From Adiantum capillus-veneris (lineage: Eukaryota > Streptophyta > Polypodiopsida > Polypodiales > Pteridaceae), in NCBI GenBank assembly GCA_014529385.2, contig CM043961.1, forward strand, positions 14,768,978-14,832,977: a stretch of DNA of 64,000 bases, in the 5' to 3' direction. Positions 15,301 through 28,500 of this stretch are shown piece after piece. The position numbers and the translations under genes were made by a program. How positions within the stretch are numbered: position 1 is the first letter of the stretch; each line of letters opens with the position of its first letter. The notes under the pieces were generated by a model that worked only from the letters and a program-made list of their open reading frames with translations, was not told the DNA's origin and did not search any database.

Positions 15301-18300
15301 CATCTTAGGACCTTGCTACCTTGCTTGCCAATGTTTACGTAGCCCCTCATTTCTTGAATGGAAGCAAGCTTGGACAAGTGGTGGACCTTGAAACCAAAGC
15401 CTCTTTGCTATATGAGAGCATAGGTTGGACCTAGTTGCAATACGCACTGCCACCTATCAACTACTATAGGACTATGCTTTCCAATGTCCAAGTATCCCTT
15501 GAGTCTTTCAAGGTTGAACATGTGGTGGACCTTGAAACGAAAATCCACTTTCTATATGAGAGCATAGCTAGGACAAGTGGTGGACCTAGTTATAATGCCC
15601 AATATCCAAGGTGAAACACCTTAGGACCTTGCTACCTTGCTTGCCAATGTTTACATAGCCCCTCATTTCTTTAAAGGAAGCAAGGTTGGACAAGTGGTGA
15701 ACTTTGAAACCAAAGGCTCTTTGCTATATGAGAGCATAGGTTGGACCTAGTTGTAATACCCACTACCACCTATCAACTACTATAGGACTATGCTTTCCAA
15801 TGTCCAGTATCTCTTGAGCCTTTCAAGGTTGACCACGTGGTGCAGTTTGAAACGAAAATTCCCTTTCTATACCAGACCATAGCTTGGAGAAGTGGTGGAC
15901 ATAGTTATAATGCCCAATATCCAAGGTGAAACGTAGTTGTAATACCCACTGCAATCTATCAACTACTATAGGACTATGCTTTCCAATGTCCAAGTATCGC
16001 TTGAGTCTTGCAAGGTTGAACACGTGGTGGACCTTGAAATGAAAATACCCTTTATATATAAGAGCATAGCTTGGACAAGTGGTGGACCTAGTTATAATGC
16101 CCAATATCCAAGGTGAAACACCTTAGGACCTTGCTACCTTGCTTGCCAATGTTTACGTAGCCCCTCATTTCTTTAATGGATGCAAGGTTGGACAACTGGT
16201 TGACCTTAAAATCAAAGCCTCTTTGCTATATGAGAGCATAGGTTGCACCTAGTTGTAATACCCACTGCCACCTATAAACTAGTATAGGACTATGCTTTCC
16301 AATGTCCAGGTATCCCTTGAGTCCCACAAGGTTGAACACGTGGTGGACCTTGAAACTAAAATCCCCTTTCTATATCAGAGCATAGCTTGGACAAGTGGTG
16401 GACCTAGTTATATAGCCCAATATCCAAGGTGAACCAACTTAGGACCTTGCTACCTTGCTTGCCAATGTTTACGTAGCCCCTTATTTCTTTAATGGAAGCA
16501 AGGTTGGACAAGTGGTGGAGCTTGAAACCAAAGCCTCTTTGCTATATGAGAGCATATGTTGGACCTAGTTGTAATAGCCACTGCCACCTATCAACTACTA
16601 TAGGACTATGCTTTCCAATGTCCAAGTATCCCTTGAGTCTCTCAAGGTTGAACATGTGGTGGACGTTGTAACCAAAATCCCCTTTCTATATCAAAGCATA
16701 TCTTGGACAAGTGGTGGACATAGTTATAATGCCCAATATCCAAGGTGACACACCTTAGGACCTTGCTACCTTGCTTACCAATGTTTATGTAGCCCCTCAT
16801 TTCTTTAATGTAAGAAAGGTTGGAGAAGTGGTGGACCTTGAAACCAAAGCCTCTTTGCTATATGAGAGCATATGTTGGACCTAGTTGTAATACCCACTGC
16901 CAGCTATCAACTACTATAGGACTATGCTTTCCAATGTCCAAGTATACCTTGAGTCCTTCAAGGTTAAACATGTGGTGGACCTTGAAACTAAAATCCCCTT
17001 TCTATATCAGAGCATAGCTAGGACAAGTGGTGGACCTAGTTATAATGCCCAATATACAAGGTGAAACACCTTAGGACCTTGCTACCTTGCTTACCAATGT
17101 TTACGTAGCCCCTCATTTCTTAAATGGAAGCAAGCTTGGACAAGTGGTGGCCCTTGAAACCAAAGCCTCTTTGCTATATGAGAGCATAGGTTGGACCTAG
17201 TTGCAATACGCACTGCCACCTATCAACTACTATAGGACTATGCTTTCCAATGTCCAAGTATCCCTTGAGTCTTTCAAGGTTGAACATGTGGTGGACCTCG
17301 AAACGAAAATCCCCTTTCTATATGAGAGCATAGCTAGGACAAGTGGTGGACCTAGTTATAATGCCCAATATCCAAGGTGAAACACCTTAGGACCTTGCTA
17401 CCTTGCTTGCCAATGTTTACGTAGCCCCTCATTTCTTTAAAGGAAGCAAGGTTGGACAAGTGGTGAACTTTGAAACCAAAGGCTCTTTGCTATATGAGAG
17501 CATAGGTTGGAGCTAGTTGTAATACCCACTACCACCTATCAACTACTATAGGACTATGCTTTCCAATGTCCAAGTATCCCTTGAGCCTTTCAATGTTTAC
17601 CACGTGGTGCACTTTGAAACGAAAATTCCCTTTCTATACCAGACCATAGCTTGGAGAAGTGGTGGACATAGTTATAATGCCCAATATCCAAGGTGAAACC
17701 TAGTTGTAATACCCTTTGCAATCTATCAACTACTATAGGACTATGCTTTCCAATGTCCAAGTATCCCTTGAGTCTTGCAAGGTTGAACACGTGGTGGACC
17801 TTGAAACTAAAATCCCCTTTCTATATCAGAGCATAGCTTGGACAAGTGGTGGACCTAGTTATATAGCCCAATATCCAAGGTGAACCAACTTAGGACCTTG
17901 CTACCTTGCTTGCCAATGTTTACGTAGCCCCTTATTTCTTTAATGGAAGCAAGGTTGGACAAGTGGTGGAGCTTGAAAGCAAAGCCTCTTTGCTATATGA
18001 GAGCATATGTTGGACCTAGTTGTAATAGCCACTGCCACCTATCAACTACTATAGGACTATGCTTTCCAATGTCCAAGTATCCCTTGAGTCTCTCAAGGTT
18101 GAACATGTGGTGGACGTTGTAACTAAAATCCCCTTTCTATATCACAGCATAGCTAGGATAAGTAGTGGACCTAGTTATAATGCCCAATATACAAGGTGAA
18201 ACAACTTAGGACCTTGCTACCTTGCTTACCAATGTTTATGTAGCCCCTCATTTCTTTAATGGAAGCAAGGTTGGACAAGTGGTGGACCTTGAAACCAAAG

Positions 18301-20899
18301 CCTCTTTGCTATATGAGAGCATATGTTGGACCTAGTTGTAATAGCCACTGCCACCTATCAACTACTATAGGACTATGCTTTCCAATGTCCAAGTATCGCT
18401 TGAGTGTTTCAAGGTTGAACATGTGGTGGACGTTGTAACTAAAATCCCCTTTCTATATCAGAACAAAGCTAGGACAAGTGGTGGACCTAGTTATAATGCC
18501 CAATATACAAGGTAAAACACCTTAGGACCTTGCTACCTTGCTTACCAATGTTTATGTAGGCCCTCATTTTTTTAAGGGAAGCAAGGTTGGACAAGGGGTG
18601 GACATTGAAACCAAAGCCTCTTCGCTATATGAGAGCATAGGTTGGACCTAGTTGTAATACCCAGTGCCACCTATCAACTACTATAGGACTATAATTCCAA
18701 TGTCCAAGTATCCCTTGAGTCTTTCAAGGTTGAACATGTGGTGGACCTTGAAACGAAAATCTTCTTTCTATATGAGAGCATAGCTAGGACAAGTGGTGGA
18801 CCTAGTTATAAAGCCCAATATCCAAGGTGAAACACCTTAGGACCTTGCTACCTTGCTTGCCAATGTTTACGTAGCTCCTCATTTCTTTGAAGGAAGCAAG
18901 GTTGGACAAGTGGTGGACCTTGAAACCAAAGCCTCTTTGCTATATGAGAGCATAGGTTGGACCTAGTTGTAATACCCACTGCCACCTATCAACTACTATA
19001 GGACTATGCTTTCCAATGTCCAAGTATCCCTTTAGTCTTTCAAGGTTGACCATGTGGTGCACCTTGAAACGAAAATTCCCTTTCTATACCAGAGCATAGC
19101 TTGGAGAAGTGGTGGACATATTTATAATGCCCAATATCCAAGGTGAAACCTAGTTGTAATACCCACTGCAACCTATCAACTACTATAGGACTATGCTTTC
19201 CAATGTCCAAGTATCCCTTGAGTCTTGCAAGGTTAAACAGGTGGTGGACCTTGAAATGAAACTACCCTTTCTATATGAGAGCATAGCTTGGACAAGTGGT
19301 GAACCTAGTTATAATGCCAAATATCCAAGGTGAAACACCTTAGGACCTTGCTACCTTGCTTGCCAATGTTTACGTAGCCCCTCATTTCTTTAATGGAAGC
19401 AAGGTTGGACAAGTGGTGGACCTTGAAACCAAAGCCTCTTTGCTATATAAGAGCATATGTTGGACCTAGTTGTAATACCCACTGCCACCTAAAAACTACT
19501 ATAGGACTATGCTTTCCAATGTCCAGGTATCCCTTGAGTCTTGCAAGGTTGAACACGTGGTGGACCTTGAAACTAAAATCCCCTTTCTATATCAGAGCAT
19601 AGCTTGGACAAGTGGTGGACCAAGTTATAATGCCCAATATCCAAGGTGAAACACCTTAGGACCTTGCTACCTTGCTTGCCAATGTTTACGTAGCCCCTCA
19701 TTTCTTTAATGGAAGCAAGGTTGGACAAGTGGTTGACCTTGAAACCAAAGCCTCTTTGCTATATGAGAGAATAGGTTGGACGTAGTTGTAATACCCACAG
19801 CCACCTATCAACTACTATAGTACTATGCTTTCCAATGTCCAAGTATCCCTTGAGTCTTGCAAGGTTGAACACGTGGTAGATTATCGAAACCAAAATCCCC
19901 TTTCTATATCAGAGCATATCTTGGACAAGTGGTGGACCTAGTTATAATGCCCAATATCCAAGGTGAAACACCTTAGGACATTGCTACCTTGCTTGCCAAT
20001 GTTTACGTAGCCCCTCATTTCTTTAATGGAAGCAAGGTTGGACAAGTGGTTGACCTTGAAACCAAAGCCTCTTTGCTATATGAGAGAATAGGTTGGACGT
20101 AGTTGTAATACCCACAGCCACCTATCAACTACTATAGTACTATGCTTTCCAATGTCCAAGTATCCCTTGAGTCTTGCAAGGTTGAACACGTGGTAGATTA
20201 TCGAAACCAAAATCCCCTTTCTATATCAGAGCATATCTTGGACAAGTGGTGGACCTAGTTATAATGCCCAATATCCAAGGTGAAACACCTTAGGACATTG
20301 CTACCTTGCTTGCCAATGTTTACGTAGCCCCTCATTTCTTGAATGGAAGCAAGCTTGGACAATTGGTGGACCTTGAAACCAAAGCCTCTTTGCTATATGA
20401 GAGCATAGGTTGGACCTAGTTGTAACACGCATGCCACCTATTAACTACTATAGGACTATGGTTTCCAATGTCCAAGTATCCCTTGAGTCCTTCAAGGTTG
20501 AACATGTGGTGGACCTTGAAACTAAAATCCCCTTTCTATATCAGAGCATAGCTTGGACAAGTGGTGGACCAAGTTATAATGCCCAATATCCAAGGTGAAA
20601 CACCTTAGGACCTTGCTACCTTGCTTGCCAATGTTTACGTAGCCCCTCATTTCTTTAATGGAAGCAAGGTTGGACAAGTGGTTGACCTTGAAACCAAAGC
20701 CTCTTTGCTATATGAGAGAATAGGTTGGACGTAGTTGTAATACCCACAGCCACCTATCAACTACTATAGTACTATGCTTTCCAATGTCCAAGTATCCCTT
20801 GAGTCTTGCAAGGTTGAACACGTGGTAGATTATCGAAACCAAAATCCCCTTTCTATATCAGAGCATATCTTGGACAAGTGGTGGACCTAGTTATAATAC

Positions 20900-23800
20900 C
20901 CAATATCCAAGGTGAAACACCTTAGGACCTTGCTACCTTGCTTGCCAATGTTTACGTAGCCCCTCATTTCCTTAAAGGAGGCAAGGTTGGACAAGTGGTG
21001 GACTTTGAAACCAAAGCCTCTTTGCTATATGAGAGCATAGGTTGGACCTAGTTGTAATACCCACTACCACCTATCAACTACTATAGGACTATGCTTTCCA
21101 ATGTCCAAGTATCCCTTGAGCCTTTCAAGGTTGACCATGTGGTGCACCTTGAAACGAAAATTCCCTTTCTATACCAGACCATAGCTTGGAGAAGTGGTGG
21201 ACATAGTTATAATGCCCAATATCCAAGGTGAAACCTAGTTGTAATACCCACTACAACCTATCAACTACTATAGGACTATGCTTTCCAATGTCCAAGTATC
21301 CCTTAAGTCTTGCAAGGTTGAACACGTGGTGGACCTTGAAATGAAAATACCCTTTCTATATCAGAGCATAGCTTGGACAAGTGGTGGACGTAGTTATAAT
21401 GTCCATAATCCAAGGTGAAACACCTTAGGACCTTGCTACCCTTCTTGCCAATGTTTACGTAGCCCCTCATTTCTTTAATAGATGCAAGGTTGGACAACTG
21501 GTGGACCTTAAAACTAAAGCCTCTTTGCTATATGAGAGCATAGGTTGGACCTAGTTGTAATACCCACTGCCACCTATAAACTACTATAGGACTATGCTTT
21601 CCAATGTCCAGGTATCCCTTGAGTCTTGCAAGGTTGAACACGTGGTGGACCTTGAAACTAAAATCCCCTTTCTATATCAGAGCATAGCTTGGACAAGTGG
21701 TGGATCTAGTTATAATGCCCAATATCCAAGGTGAACATCCTTAGGACCTTGCTACCTTGCTTGGGAATGTTTACGTAGCCCCTCATTTCTTTAATGGAAG
21801 CAATGTTGGACAAGTGGTTGACCTTGAAAGCAAAGCCTCTTTGCTCTATGCGAGCATAGGTTGGACCTAGTTGTAATACCCACTGCCACCTATCAACTAC
21901 TATAGGACTATGCTTTCCAATGTCCAAGTATCCCTTGAGTCTTGCAAGGTTGAACACGTGGTGGACCTTGAAACTAAAATCCCCTTTCTATATCAGAGCA
22001 TAGCTTGGACAAGTGGTGGATCTAGTTATAATGCCCAATATCCAAGGTGATCCACCTTAGGACCTTGCTACCTTGCTTGCCAATGTTTACGTAGCCCCTC
22101 ATTTCTTTAATGGAAGCAAGGTTGGACAAGTGGTTGACCTTGAAACCAAAGCCTCTTTGCTATATGAGAGCATATGTTGGACGTAGTTGTAATACCCACA
22201 GCCACCTATCAACTACTATAGTACTATGGTTTCCAATGTCAAAGTATCCCTTGAGTCTTTCAAGGTTGAACACGTGGTGGACCTTGAAACGAAAATCCCC
22301 TTTGTATATCAGAGCATAGCTTGGACAAGTGGTGGACCTAGTTATAATGCCCAATATCCAAGGTGAAACACCTTAGGACATTGCTACCTTGCTTGCCAAT
22401 GTTTACATAGCCCCTCATTTCTTTAATGGAAGCAAGGTTGGACAAGTGGTTGACCTTGAAAGCAAAGCCTCTTTGCTATATGAGAGCATAGGTTGGACCT
22501 AGTTGTAATACCCACTGCCACCTATCAACTACTATAGGACTATGCTTTCCAATGTCCAAGTATCCCTTGAGTCCTTCAAGGTTGAACATGTGGTGGACCT
22601 TGAAACTAAAATCCCCTTTCTATAACAGAGCATAGCTAGGACAAGTGGTGGACCTAGTTAAAATGCCCAATATACAAGGTGAAACACCTTAGGACCTTGC
22701 TACCTTGCTTGCCAATGTTTACGTAGCCCCTCATTTCTTTAAAGGAAGCAAGGTTGGACAAGTGGTGGACTTTGAAACCAAAGCCTCTTTGCTATATGAG
22801 AGCATAGGTTGGACCTAGTTGTAATACCCACTGCCACCTATCAACTACTATAGGACTATGCTTTCCAATGTCCAAGTATCCCTTGAGTCTTGCAAGGTTG
22901 AACACGTGGTGGATTACTGAAACCAAAATCCCCTTTCTATATCAGAGCATATCATGGACAAGTGGTGGACATAGTTATAATGCCCAATATCCAAGGTGAA
23001 ACACCTTAGGACCTTGTTACCTTGCTTGCCAATGTTTACGTAAACCCTCATTTCTTTAATGGAAGCAAGGTTGGACAAGTGGTGGACCTTGAAACCAAAG
23101 CCTCTTTGCTATATGAGAGCATATGTTGGAGCTAGTTGTAATAGCCACTGCCAGCTATCAACTACTTTAGGACTATGCTTTCCAATGTCCAAGTATCCCT
23201 TGAGTCCTTCAAGGTTGAACATGTGGTGGACCTCGAAACTAAAATCCCCTTTCTATATCAGAGCATAGCTAGGACAAGTGGTGGACCTAGTTATAATGCC
23301 CAATATACAAGGTGAAACACCTTAGGACCTTGCTACCTTGCTTGCCAATGTTTACGTAGCCCCTCATTTCCTTAAAGGAGGCAAGGTTGGACAAGTGGTG
23401 GACTTTGAAACCAAAGCCTCTTTGCTATATGAGAGCATAGGTTGGACCTAGTTGTAATACCCACTACCACCTATCAACTACTATAGGACTATGCTTTCCA
23501 ATGTCCAAGTATCCCTTGAGCCTTTCAAGGTTGACCACGTGGTGCACCTTGAAACGAAAATTCCCTTTCTATACCAGACCATAGCTTGGAGAAGTGGTGG
23601 ACATAGTTATAATGCCCAATATCCAAGGTGAAACCTAGTTGTAATACCCACTACAACCTATCAACTACTATAGGACTATGCTTTCCAATGTCCAAGTATC
23701 CCTTGAGTCTTGCAAGGTTGAACACGTGGTGGACCTTGAAATGAAAATACCCTTTCTATATCAGAGCATATCTTGGACAAGTGGTGGACCTAGTTATAAT

Positions 23801-24400
23801 GTCCATAATCCAAGGTGAAACACCTTAGGACCTTGCTACCCTTCTTGCCAATGTTTACGTAGCCCCTCATTTCTTTAATGGATGCAAGGTTGGACAACTA
23901 GTGGACCTTAAAACCAAAGCCTCTTTGCTATATGAGAGCATAGGTTGGACCTAGTTGTAATACCCACTGCCACCTATAAACTACTATAGGACTATGCTTT
24001 CCAATGTCCAGGTATCCCTTGAGTCTTGCAAGGTTGAACACGTGGTGGACCTTGAAACTAAAATCCCCTTTCTATATCAGAGCATAGCTTGGACAAGTGG
24101 TGGATCTAGTTATAATGCCCAATATCCAAGGTGAACATCCTTAGGACCTTGCTACCTTGCTTGCGAATGTTTACGTAGGCCCTCATTTCTTTAATGGAAG
24201 CAAGGTTGGACAAGTGGTTGACCTTGAAAGCAAAGCCTCTTTGTTCTATGCGAGCATAGGTTGGACCTAGTTGTAATACCCACTGCCACCTATCAACTAC
24301 TATAGGACTATGCTTTCCAATGTCCAAGTATCCCTTGAGTCTTGCAAGGTTGAACACGTGGTGGACCTTGAAACGAAAATCCCCTTTCTATATCAGAGCA
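20900..24400. repeat. 2400-bp internal duplication in the satellite
   Basis: Rare variants repeat exactly 2400 bp apart: CATTTCCTTAAAGGAGG near 20966 and 23366, the shortened-monomer junction at 21227 and 23627, CTACCCTTCTTGCC near 21436 and 23836, and GGTGAACATCC near 21731 and 24131. The duplicated tract covers at least about 1.1 kb in each copy. It records a multi-monomer duplication rather than single-unit exchange. Confidence 0.8.
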
Positions 24401-25077
24401 TAGCTTGGACAAGTGGTAGACCTAGTTATAATGCCCAATATCCAAGGTTAAACACCTTAGGAGCTTTCTACCTTGCTTGCCAATGTTTGCGTAGCCCCTC
24501 ATTTCTTTAATGGAAGCAAGGTTGGACAAGTGGTTGACCTTGAAACCAAAGCCTCTTTGCTATATGAGAGCATAGGTTGGACCTAGTTGTAATACCCACT
24601 GCCACCTATCAACTACTATAGGACTATGCTTTCCAATGTCCAAGTATCGCTTGAGTCCTTCAAGGTTGAACATGTGGTGGACCTTGAAACTAAAATCCCC
24701 TTTCTGTATCAGAGAATAGCTAGTACAAGTGGTGGACCTAGTCATAATGCCCAATATACAAGGTGAAACATCTTAGGACCTTTCTACCTTGCTTACGAAT
24801 GTTTATGTAGCCCCTCATTTCTTTAATGGAAGCAAGGTTGGACAAGTGATGGACCTTGAAACCAAAGCCTCTTTGCTATATGAGAGCATAGGTTGGACCT
24901 AGTTGTAATACCCACTTCCGCCTATCAACTACTATAGGACTATGCTTTCCAATGTCCAAGTATCCCTTGAGACTTTCAAGGTTGAACATGTGGTGGACCT
25001 TGAAACAAAAATACCCTTTCTATACCAGAGCATAGCTTGGAGAAGTGGTGGACCTAGTAATAATTCCCAATATCCAA

Positions 25078-25522
25078 GGTAAAACATCTTAGGACCTTAC
25101 TACCTTGCTTGCCAATGTTTACGTATCCCCTCATTTCTTTAATGGAAGCAAGGTTGGACAAGTGGTTGACCTTGAAAGCAAAGCCTCTTTGCTCTATGAG
25201 AGCATAGGTTGGACCTAGTTGTACTACCCACTGCCACTTATCAAATAATGCACTTTCTATACCCTTTCTATACCACAGCATAGCTTGGCGAATTGGTGGA
25301 CCTAGTAATAATGCCCAATTTCCAAGGTGAAACACCTCAGGACCTTGCTACCTTGCTTGCCATTGTTTACGTAGCCCCTCATTTCTTGAATGGAAGCAAG
25401 CTTGGACAAGTGGTGGACCTTGAAACCAAAGCCTCTTTGTTATATGAGAGCACAGGTTGGACATAGTTGTAATACGCACTGCCACCTATCAACTACTATA
25501 GGACTATGCTTTCCAATGTCGA
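25078..25522. repeat. Two rearranged short monomers (248 and 197 bp)
   Basis: Box-to-box distances are 248 bp (25078 to 25326) and 197 bp (25326 to 25523). The first contains a duplicated CCCTTTCTATAC-like 12-mer after CAAATAATG. The second joins CAATGTCGAAG to GTGAAACACC. The same pair with the same lengths recurs at 36697-37142, so these are marks of a shared duplication. Confidence 0.8.
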
Positions 25523-28500
25523 AGGTGAAACACCTTAGGACCTTGCTACCTTGATTGCCAATGTTTACGTAGCCCCTCATTTCTTTAAAGGAAGAAAGGT
25601 TGGACAAGTGGTGGACTTTGAAACCAAAGCCTCTTTGCTATATGAGAGCATACGTTGGACCTAGTTGTAATACCCACTGCCACCTATCAACTACTATAGG
25701 ACTATGCGTTCCAATGTCCAAGTATCCCTTGAGACTTTCAAGGTTTACCACGTGGTGCACCTTGAAACGAAAATTCCCTTTCTATACCAGACCATAGCTT
25801 GGAGAAGTGGTGGACATAGTTATAATGCCCAATATCCAAGGTGAAACGTAGTTGTAATACCCACTGCAACCTATCAACTACTATAGGAGTATGCTTTCCA
25901 ATGTCCAAGTATCCCTTGAGTCTTCCAAGTTTGAACACGTGGTGGACTTTGAAATGAAAATACCCTTTCTATATCAGAGCATAGCTTGGACAAGTGGTGG
26001 ACCTAGTTATAATGCCCAATATCCAAGGTGAAACACCTTAGGACCTTGCTACCTTGCTTGCCAATGTTTACGTAGCCCCTCATTTCTTTAATGGATGCAA
26101 GGTTGGACAACTGGTGGACCTTAAAACCAAAGCCTCTTTGCTATATGAGAGCATAGGTTGGACCTAGTTGTAATACCCACGGCCACCTATAAACTACTAT
26201 AGGACTTTGCTTCCCAATGTCGAGGTATCCCTTGAGTCTTGCAAGGTTGAACACGTGGTGGATTACTGAAACCAAAATCCCCTTTCTATATCAGAGCATA
26301 TCTTGGACAAGTGGTGGACATAGTTATAATGCCCAATATCCAAGGTGAAACACCTTAGGACCTTGCTACCTTGCTTGCCAAAGCTTACGTAGCCCCTCAT
26401 TTCTTTAATGTAAGGAAGGTTGGACAAGTGGTGGACCTTGAAACCAAAGCCTCTTTGATATATGAGAGCATATGTTGGACCTAGTTGTAATACCCACTAC
26501 CAGCTATCAACTACTATAGGACTATGCTTTCCAATGTCCAAGTATCCCTTGAGTCCTTCAAGGTTGAACATGTGGCGGACCTTGAAACTAAAATCCCCTT
26601 TCTATATCAGAGCACAGCTAGCACAAGTGGTGGACCTAGTTATAATGCCCAATATACAAGGTGAAACACCTTAGGACCTTGCTTACCAATGTTTATGTAG
26701 CCCCTCATTTCTTTAATGGAAGCAAGGTTGCACAAGTGGTGGACCTTGAAAACAAAGCCTCTTTGCTATATGAGAGCATATGTTGGACCTAGTTGTAATA
26801 GCCACTGCGAGCTATCAACTACTATAGGACTATGGTTTCCAATGTCCAAGTATCCCTTGAGTCTTTCAAGGTTGAACATGTGGTGGACCTTGAAACGAAA
26901 ATCCCCTTTCTATATGAGAGCATAGCTAGGACAAGTGGTGGACCTAGTTATAATGCCCAATATCCAAGGTGAAACACCTTAGGACCTTGCTACCTTGCTT
27001 GCCAATGTTTACGTAGCCCCTCATTTCTTTAAAGGAAGCAAGGTTGGACAAGTGGTGGACTTTGAAACCAAAGCCTCTTTGCTATATGAGAGCATAGGTT
27101 GGACCTAGTTGTAATACCCACTGCCACCTATCAACTACTATAGGACTATGCTTTCCAATGTCCAAGTATCCCTTGAGCCTTTCAAGGTTGACCACGTGGT
27201 GCACCTTGAAACGAAAATTCCTTTTCTATACCTGACCATAGCTTGGAGAAGTGGTGGACATAGTTATAATGCCCAATATCCAAGGTGAAAGCTAGTTGTA
27301 ATACCCACTGCAACCTATCAACTACTATAGGACTATGCTTCCCAATGTCCAAGTATCCCTTGAGTCTTGCAAGGTTGAACACATGGTGCACCTTGGAATG
27401 AAAATACCCTTTCTATATCAGAGCATAGCTTGGACAAGTGGTGGACCTAGTTATAATGCCCAATATCCAAGGTGAAACAGCTTAGGACCTTGCTACCTTG
27501 CTTGCCAATGTTTACGTAGCCCCTCATTTCTTTAATGGATGCAAGGTTGGAGAACTGGTGGACCTTAAAACCAAAGCCTCTTTGCTATATGAGAGCATAG
27601 GTTGGACCTAGTTGTAATACCCACTGCCACCTATAAACTACTATAGGACTATGCTTTCCAATGTCTAGGTATCCCTTGAGTCTTGCAAGGTTGAACACGT
27701 GGTGGATTACTGAAACAAAATTCCCCTTTCTATATCAGAGCATATCTTGGACAAGTGGTGGACATAGTTATAATGCCCAATATCCAAGGTGACACACCTT
27801 AGGACCTTGCTACCTTGAAGCCAATGTTTATGTAGCCCCTCATTTCTTTAATGTAAGCAAGGTTGGACAAGTGGTGGACCTTGAAACCAAAGCCTCTTTG
27901 CTATATGAGAGCATATGTTGGACCTAGTTGTAATACCCACTGCCAGCTATCAACTACTATAGGACTATGCTTTCCAATGTCCAAGTATCCCTTGAGTCCT
28001 TCAAGGTTGAACATGTGGTGGACCTTGAAACTAAAATCCCCCTTCTATATCAGACCATAGCTAGGACAAGTGGTGGACCTAGTTATAATGCCCAATATAC
28101 AAGGTGAAACACCTTAGGACCTTGCTACCTTGCTTACCAATGTTTATGTAGCCCCTCATTTCTTTAATGGATGCAAGGTTGGACAACTGGTGGACCTTAT
28201 AACCAAAGCCTCTTTGCTATATGAGAGCACAGGTTGGACCTAGTTGTAATACCCACTGCCACTTATCAGCTACTATAGGACTATGGTTTCCAATGTCCAA
28301 GTATCCCTTGAGTCTTTCAAGGTTGAACACGTGGTGGACCCTGAAACGAAAATACCCTTTCTATACTAGAGCATAGCTTGGAGAAGTGGTGGACCTAGTT
28401 ATAATGCCCAATATCCAAGGTGAAACATCTTAGGACCTTGCTACCTTGCTTGCCAATGTTTACGTAGCCCCTCATTTCGTGAATGGAAGCAAGCTTGGAC